A stretch of DNA of 64,000 nucleotides from an uncultured Sutterella sp. GTDB taxonomy: Bacteria > Pseudomonadota > Gammaproteobacteria > Burkholderiales > Burkholderiaceae_F. A program made the translations under genes and the position numbers. Below, piece by piece: positions 59,511 to 64,000 of the stretch. Below the pieces are notes generated by a model that worked only from the letters and a program-made list of their open reading frames with translations, was not told where the DNA came from and did no database searches. The stretch lies in NCBI GenBank assembly GCA_900542805.1, contig UQOW01000003.1, forward strand, positions 1 to 64,000, in the 5' to 3' direction. The stretch's first letter is position 1. Each line of letters starts with the position of its first letter.

Positions 59511-60764
59511 ATGCAAAAACTTAAGATTGTCGGCGGATCACGCCTTGTCGGACAGGTCCGTGTTTCGGGTGCGAAAAACGCCGCCTTACCGATTTTGGCA
59601 GCTTCCCTTTTAACCTCGGACGAAGTGATTCTGCACAACATGCCGGAGTTGGCCGACGTTCGAACGATGGGGCGTCTTTTAGCCGGTATGGGGGTCTCGT
59701 TTGAGCGCCTTGATGCCGATACGGTACGCCTTAAGGCCGATGCCGTGACGAGCACCGAGGCCCCTTACGATTTAGTCAAAACCATGCGGGCCTCGATTAT
59801 GGTTTTGGGCCCCCTCGTCACGCGCTTCGGGACGGCACGGGTTTCTCTTCCCGGCGGGTGCTCCATCGGAGCGCGCCCCGTCGATCAACACATCAAGGCC
59901 TTAAAAAAGATGGGGGCCGATATTTCCATCGACCACGGCTATGTCGACGCTTCGGCGCGTCGCCTTCAAGGGTGTAATGTCGTGACCGACATGGTCACGG
60001 TCACGGGAACGGAAAACATCATGATGGCGGCTGTGCTTGCCGAAGGCAAAACGGTCATTGAAAATGCTGCGCGTGAACCGGAAGTTGTCGATTTGGCTCG
60101 GTGTTTAAGCGCCATGGGAGCGCACATCGAAGGCGCAGGAACGGTGCGTATCGTCATTGAGGGTGTTCCGAGTTTGCACGGGTGCGAGTATTCGGTGCTT
60201 CCCGATCGCATCGAAACGGGAACGTTCCTGTGTGCGGCCGTCGCCACTCGCGGTGACGTCCTTGTCACGCATGCAGTCCCGGCAACACTCGATGCCGTCA
60301 TCGATAAATTAAGGGCCTGCGGTGCAACGGTTCAAACCGGTACCGATTGGATTCGCATCAAAGCAGACGCCCGACCCCGGGCCGTGGATATACGAACAAG
60401 TCCGCATCCGGGATTTCCGACTGACATGCAGGCACAGTTTATGGCTGTCAATGCCGTGGCCGAAGGCAGCGGTCGCATTGTGGAAACCATCTTTGAAAAC
60501 CGCTTTATGCACGTGCCCGAATTGCAGCGCATGGGCGCCGACATTACCGTGGACGGTCATACGGCCGTGGTTTGCGGCGTCGAGCATCTTGAGGGGGCCG
60601 ACGTGATGGCAACGGACTTAAGAGCCTCGGCTTCGCTTGTGATTGCAGGTCTTGCGGCACGCGGTCAGACCGTTGTCGACCGGATTTACCACTTAGATCG
60701 CGGCTATGAGCACATCGAGCAAAAACTCAAGGGTCTCGGGGCCGACATTGTTCGTATCGATTAA
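59511..60764 (+). CDS. murA: UDP-N-acetylglucosamine 1-carboxyvinyltransferase
   Basis: 417 aa. MurA catalyses the first committed step of peptidoglycan synthesis. Lys22 and Asn23 lie in SGAKNAALPIL, and the fosfomycin target Cys is Cys117 in LPGGCSIGARPVD, so the enzyme should be fosfomycin-sensitive. The LRASASLVIAGLAARG segment near the end is conserved. Ten bases separate it from the macrodomain gene. Confidence 0.97.
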   Translation: MQKLKIVGGSRLVGQVRVSGAKNAALPILAASLLTSDEVILHNMPELADVRTMGRLLAGMGVSFERLDADTVRLKADAVTSTEAPYDLVKTMRASIMVLGPLVTRFGTARVSLPGGCSIGARPVDQHIKALKKMGADISIDHGYVDASARRLQGCNVVTDMVTVTGTENIMMAAVLAEGKTVIENAAREPEVVDLARCLSAMGAHIEGAGTVRIVIEGVPSLHGCEYSVLPDRIETGTFLCAAVATRGDVLVTHAVPATLDAVIDKLRACGATVQTGTDWIRIKADARPRAVDIRTSPHPGFPTDMQAQFMAVNAVAEGSGRIVETIFENRFMHVPELQRMGADITVDGHTAVVCGVEHLEGADVMATDLRASASLVIAGLAARGQTVVDRIYHLDRGYEHIEQKLKGLGADIVRID

Positions 60765-60773
60765 GGCACGCCG

Positions 60774-61301
60774 ATGGCAAAGCAACTGATTGTAATCCGC
60801 GGCGACATTACGAGGCTTGCCGTTGATGCGATTGTGAATGCGGCTAACAACACACTCCTGGGAGGAGCGGGTGTTGACGGGGCGATTCATAAAGCTGCCG
60901 GTCCTGAGCTTCGGCGCTATTGCGCCATGCTCGGCGGATGCCCGACGGGCGAAAGCCGCTTGACGCCTGGCTTTTATTTGTTGGCTCGATACGTGATTCA
61001 CACAGTCGGCCCCGTTTGGATGGGCGGGGCGAGCGGAGAAGAGGAACTCCTTGGTTCTTGCTACAAGACGGCGCTTACGCTCGCGCAAGAGCAGGGCTTT
61101 TCGTCTGTAGCTTTCCCGTGCATCAGTTGCGGGGTCTATCGCTTTCCGCTTGAAAAGGCCTGCCGGATTGCCGTGCGAGCCGTGACGAATCACCCGTTTG
61201 CCGGTAATGTTGTTTTCTGTTGCTTTAACGAGGCGGCTCGAATCGTTTATGCGCAAACGCTTGCAAATCTCGGCTTGCCGTATGCCGAGAGCATCAATTA
61301 G
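60774..61301 (+). CDS. Macrodomain protein, O-acetyl-ADP-ribose deacetylase type
   Basis: 175 aa, a single macrodomain like E. coli YmdB. The ADP-ribose-binding motifs are IVNAANNTLLGGAGVDGAIH and PCISCGVYRFPLEKA. Such enzymes hydrolyse O-acetyl-ADP-ribose or remove ADP-ribose from proteins. The stop interlocks with trmB by 4 nt. Confidence 0.92.
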   Translation: MAKQLIVIRGDITRLAVDAIVNAANNTLLGGAGVDGAIHKAAGPELRRYCAMLGGCPTGESRLTPGFYLLARYVIHTVGPVWMGGASGEEELLGSCYKTALTLAQEQGFSSVAFPCISCGVYRFPLEKACRIAVRAVTNHPFAGNVVFCCFNEAARIVYAQTLANLGLPYAESIN

Positions 61302-62017
61302 CGACGCATGAACACCAAGTCCCAGATTCCGTAACCTAAGCCCTCGCCGCGCGCTTGGAACTTGGTTCTCGGACGTTCGCACAGGGGATTGGCCTGTACG
61401 GGAGAATAATCCGAGTCGTGCAGATTCGTTAAAAGCGGTTCGCTTTGTAAGACCTCGAGCATCTGCTCAGCGTAGTTTTCCCAGTCCGTGGCGCAGTGTA
61501 AGTATCCGCCCGGCGCAAGCTTTTGCGCTAAAAGATGCACGAAGGGCCCTTGAATCAGGCGGCGTTTGTGGTGCCGCGCTTTTCTCCAGGGATCGGGAAA
61601 GAAAATATGGATTCCGGACAGTGAATCCGGGGCAATCATGTCGCGAACCACTTCGACCGCATCGTGCCTGGCAATCCGGATGTTTGTAAGCGAAAGCTCC
61701 TGGATGCGTAGGCACAAGGCACCGACGCCGGCGGCGAACACCTCGCAACCGAGAAAGTCGATTTCCGGGTGAGCGCTGGCAATCGCGGCCGTTGTTTCTC
61801 CCATACCGCAACCGATTTCCAAAACGAGCGGAGCCGTGCGGTGAAAAAGCGTTTCGGGATGGATAAGACACTTTTCGTACGCAACGCTGTACCGAGGGAA
61901 AAGTTCCTCCAGGGCGCGTTCCTGAGCCGAGGAGATGTGTCCGCGACGCATCACAAAGCTACGGATGTGTCGTTTTTTGAGTTCCTCGATCTGTTCAGCT
62001 GTGAGCTCTTTTTTCAT
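61298..62017 (-). CDS. trmB: tRNA (guanine-N7-)-methyltransferase
   Basis: 239 aa. TrmB makes m7G46 in tRNA. The SAM-binding motif VLEIGCGMGETTAAIA and the HIFFPDPWRKARHHKRRLIQ segment are diagnostic. The start at 62017 (MKKELTAEQIEEL) is a few bases from the tRNA-Gly terminator. Confidence 0.95.
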   Translation of the reverse strand: MKKELTAEQIEELKKRHIRSFVMRRGHISSAQERALEELFPRYSVAYEKCLIHPETLFHRTAPLVLEIGCGMGETTAAIASAHPEIDFLGCEVFAAGVGALCLRIQELSLTNIRIARHDAVEVVRDMIAPDSLSGIHIFFPDPWRKARHHKRRLIQGPFVHLLAQKLAPGGYLHCATDWENYAEQMLEVLQSEPLLTNLHDSDYSPVQANPLCERPRTKFQARGEGLGYGIWDLVFMRR

Positions 62018-62034
62018 GGATAGTGGAAAAATGC

Positions 62035-62068
62035 CGTTAAAAAAAACGGACCAATCAGATCCGTTTTT
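62035..62068 (-). terminator. Terminator after tRNA-Gly
   Basis: AAAAACGGA (62042-62050) and TCCGTTTTT (62060-62068) form a 9-bp stem; on the minus strand a run of T follows. It ends just before the trmB start. Confidence 0.8.
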
Positions 62069-62076
62069 CGAATGCG

Positions 62077-62150
62077 TGGAGCGGGCGAAGGGAATCGAAC
62101 CCTCGTATAAAGCTTGGGAAGCTTTCGTTCTGCCATTGAACTACGCCCGC
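62077..62150 (-). tRNA. tRNA-Gly (CCC)
   Basis: 74 nt, CCA encoded, on the minus strand. Acceptor GCGGGCG/CGCCCGC, anticodon stem AAAGC/GCTTT around loop TTCCCAA (anticodon CCC). Closely like the E. coli tRNA-Gly(CCC) gene glyU. Confidence 0.95.
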
Positions 62151-62180
62151 ACAGGCTCGCAATTATGCCCGATTTTCTCG

Positions 62181-62834
62181 TCACTTGTGTCTTAGTTTCA
62201 AAACAATCCAGTCACCTAAACTCTGAATGGACTGTACGAACGCAATCAAAATGACGACAACTGCACACATCACATCGGGCATAAAGCGCTGATACCCGTA
62301 CCGAATGCCCATATCGCCTAAGCCGCCGCCGCCGATAGCCCCTGCCATCGCCGAAGCACTGATCAGCGAAATAAAACTGATGGTCAGTCCCGCTACGATA
62401 CCCGGCAACGCTTCCGGTAAAAGCACTTTGGAGATAATCTGGTAATCCGTTGCTCCCATCGCAAGAGCTGCTTCCACCAGACCCGGATCGACTTCGCGAA
62501 GACTGGTTTCCACAAGACGAGCAATCAGGGGTGTGACGGCAATCGTGAGCGGCACGATAGCGGCGGCCGTTCCGATGGACGTTCCGGCAATAAACCGCGT
62601 GAGCGGAATGATGGCGACCATCAGGATGATAAAGGGTGTAGAGCGAACGGCATTGACAATCCAGCCGATTACTTGGTTGGAAATCGGCATCGGAGCAATG
62701 CCTTTGGCGGACGTAGCATAGAGCAACACGCCGAGCGGAATGCCGAAAAGGGATCCGAGCAGGCCCGAAATGCCGACCATGATGCAGGTGTCGACAAACG
62801 AGTCAAAGAGCATCCAAATCATTTCAGAGGACAT
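62181..62834 (-). CDS. metI: Methionine ABC transporter permease MetI
   Basis: 217 aa with about five transmembrane helices. AMGATDYQIISKVLLPEALP is the EAA loop that contacts MetN. With MetN and MetQ it imports L- and D-methionine. It overlaps metN by 11 nt. metQ is not in the window and may lie further along or elsewhere. Confidence 0.94.
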   Translation of the reverse strand: MSSEMIWMLFDSFVDTCIMVGISGLLGSLFGIPLGVLLYATSAKGIAPMPISNQVIGWIVNAVRSTPFIILMVAIIPLTRFIAGTSIGTAAAIVPLTIAVTPLIARLVETSLREVDPGLVEAALAMGATDYQIISKVLLPEALPGIVAGLTISFISLISASAMAGAIGGGGLGDMGIRYGYQRFMPDVMCAVVVILIAFVQSIQSLGDWIVLKLRHK

Positions 62835-63876
62835 AATCGGTAATCTCCTTGACGGTCACGTTCTGTTCGCGCAGGTACTGCACGGTCTTTTCCAGCGTTT
62901 CCTGCGGGCACTGCAGCATGACGGTGAGCGTGCCGAAGTTTTTGCCCTGAATCTGATCGACGTTGGCAAGCAAAATGCTCAAGTTCACGTTAAACAGGCG
63001 CGAGGCCTCGCTGATAACGGGTCTGTCGACTTCGTCTCCGATAAACGTCAGTCGCAAGATGTGTTCGCAGCGCTCGCCGGTATTACCCTTTAAGGCGTCA
63101 CGAAGGCGTTGGACCATCGACGGAGGAATGGTTTGTGACATGACGGTGCTGACCATCTTACGGGTGGTTTCGTGCTGCGGATTGCGAAAGATATCGAGCA
63201 CGTCTCCTTCTTCGACCACTTCTCCGGTATCCATCACGGCCACGCGGTTGCATATTTGTTTGACCACGTCCATTTGGTGCGTAATCATGACAATTGTCAG
63301 CCCGAGTTCCTTATTAATCTTTTTAAGTAGATCCAATGTAGTGACAGTTGTTTCCGGATCTAAGGCGCTCGTGGCCTCATCGCTCAAGAGTACTTTCGGA
63401 TCGCTTGCCAAGGCTCGGGCGATACCGACGCGCTGCTTTTGTCCGCCAGAAAGTTGCGCCGGGTACTTGTGTTGATGTTCCGTCAGCCCCACAAGCTCGA
63501 TCAGAGGTTCGACCTTGCGTCGAATCTGAGCACCTTTTAATCCGATTAACTCAAGCGGGAAAGACACGTTTTCATACACAGTCCGCGTCGAAAGAATATT
63601 AAAGTGCTGAAAAATCATGGCAATGTGCTGACGCATCTTGCGCAAATCCCTTTCGTTGAGGGAATTCAAACACACGCCGTCGACGGTCACGACCCCTTGA
63701 GTCGGGCGATTGAGTAAGTTAATGCAACGCACCAAGGTGGATTTGCCGGCACCGGACCGTCCGATGATGCCGAAAATCTCTTTTCTGTGAATATCCAAGG
63801 AAACATCCCGCAAAGCGTAAAAATCCCCGCCTTCGGGGGTCTTAAAGCGCTGCGTGATATGTTTGAGTTTAATCAT
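62824..63876 (-). CDS. metN: Methionine ABC transporter ATP-binding protein MetN
   Basis: 350 aa. ABC domain (about 1-240): Walker A GRSGAGKSTLV, signature LSGGQKQRVGIAR, and Walker B-type segment PKVLLSDEATSALDP. A C-terminal NIL domain (about 265-345), the methionine-sensing module that gives feedback inhibition, is present. The start at 63876 (MIKLKHITQRF) fits the family; an upstream alternative adds nine residues. First gene of the pair. Confidence 0.95.
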   Translation of the reverse strand: MIKLKHITQRFKTPEGGDFYALRDVSLDIHRKEIFGIIGRSGAGKSTLVRCINLLNRPTQGVVTVDGVCLNSLNERDLRKMRQHIAMIFQHFNILSTRTVYENVSFPLELIGLKGAQIRRKVEPLIELVGLTEHQHKYPAQLSGGQKQRVGIARALASDPKVLLSDEATSALDPETTVTTLDLLKKINKELGLTIVMITHQMDVVKQICNRVAVMDTGEVVEEGDVLDIFRNPQHETTRKMVSTVMSQTIPPSMVQRLRDALKGNTGERCEHILRLTFIGDEVDRPVISEASRLFNVNLSILLANVDQIQGKNFGTLTVMLQCPQETLEKTVQYLREQNVTVKEITDYVL

Positions 63877-64000
63877 GAAAGTTTTTCCGACGACAAAAAA
63901 CATGGGGCAACCGGTGTTTCAGGGGTTGCCGCACGTGCGCAAAGAAGCGTCAGTTTAACGGTTTTCAGGTCGCTATGCCGAAAAAATCCCGAAATTTCAG

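Noticed and set aside
62151..62200. Promoter for tRNA-Gly
   Set aside because: A CATAAT hexamer on the minus strand is suitable as a -10 box but no -35 box lies at an acceptable distance, so it was not listed.
1..64000. CRISPR array
   Set aside because: No regularly spaced identical repeats were found; the only tandem repeat (48391-48560) has two diverged units.
63877..64000. Gene or regulatory site at the right edge
   Set aside because: The last 124 bases, upstream of metN, show no ORF of interest and no clear promoter or SAM/Met riboswitch fold by eye.

Overview
The window reads as an ordinary chromosomal segment of a Gram-negative betaproteobacterium, most likely a Burkholderiales member of the Sutterellaceae type (Sutterella/Parasutterella-like). 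The grounds are the tuf-rpsJ-S10-spc-alpha gene order, LPS heptose and Kdo genes, the Mla lipid-transport operon, a non-discriminating-type AspRS, moderate G+C and codon usage that looks uniform. The genus is inferred from gene content and resemblance, not from a search.

Layout. 1-14600 (+): the 3' end of tuf, then an almost uninterrupted ribosomal run: rpsJ-rplCDWB-rpsS-rplV-rpsC-rplP-rpmC-rpsQ, rplNXE-rpsNH-rplFR-rpsE-rpmD-rplO-secY-rpmJ, rpsMKD-rpoA-rplQ. infA is missing from its usual place between secY and rpmJ. Several spacers in this run (rpsJ-rplC, rpsQ-rplN, secY-rpmJ, rpsK-rpsD, rpsD-rpoA, rpoA-rplQ) contain strong hairpins, including a three-way junction directly before the rpsD ribosome binding site. 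14600-33300 (mostly -): galE and a Pat-type acyl-CoA synthetase/acetyltransferase fusion, a DUF1801 protein with a histone-H1-like tail, a DUF3455 lipoprotein with a secreted Ntn-hydrolase-like protein, MFS and MATE exporters, Uup (ABC-F), an LpoA-like protein divergent from rsmI, an SDR, dsbA, a SPOR protein, argS and folE2. 33300-41000: a small membrane protein, AsmA, an XRE regulator, a radical SAM protein, aspS, a BamE/OmlA-like lipoprotein, a YbaK-like deacylase and yqgE.

41000-50300: ruvX, plsC, a hotdog thioesterase, the complete mlaFEDACB operon, tRNA-Met, brnQ, an M20 peptidase and two tRNA-Lys genes. 50300-64000: recA-recX, terC, the ADP-heptose genes (rfaE1, rfaD, gmhB), an orphan phage/plasmid-type primase next to a small unrecognised Cys-rich ORF, waaA-thiD, murA, a macrodomain protein, trmB, tRNA-Gly(CCC) and metI-metN.

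How it fits together: besides translation, the dominant theme is the cell envelope (PlsC, MlaA-F, AsmA, BamE-like, LpoA-like, SPOR, DsbA, MurA, RfaE1/RfaD/GmhB, WaaA). No rRNA operon, CRISPR array, intact insertion sequence or prophage is visible. The only signs of mobile DNA are the lone primase and an 87-bp imperfect tandem repeat after brnQ. No obviously new multi-gene system was found. The best candidates for undescribed biology are the structured leaders inside the ribosomal cluster, the Cys-rich ORF/primase pair, and the secreted Ntn-hydrolase homologue whose expected Cys nucleophile is a Ser.
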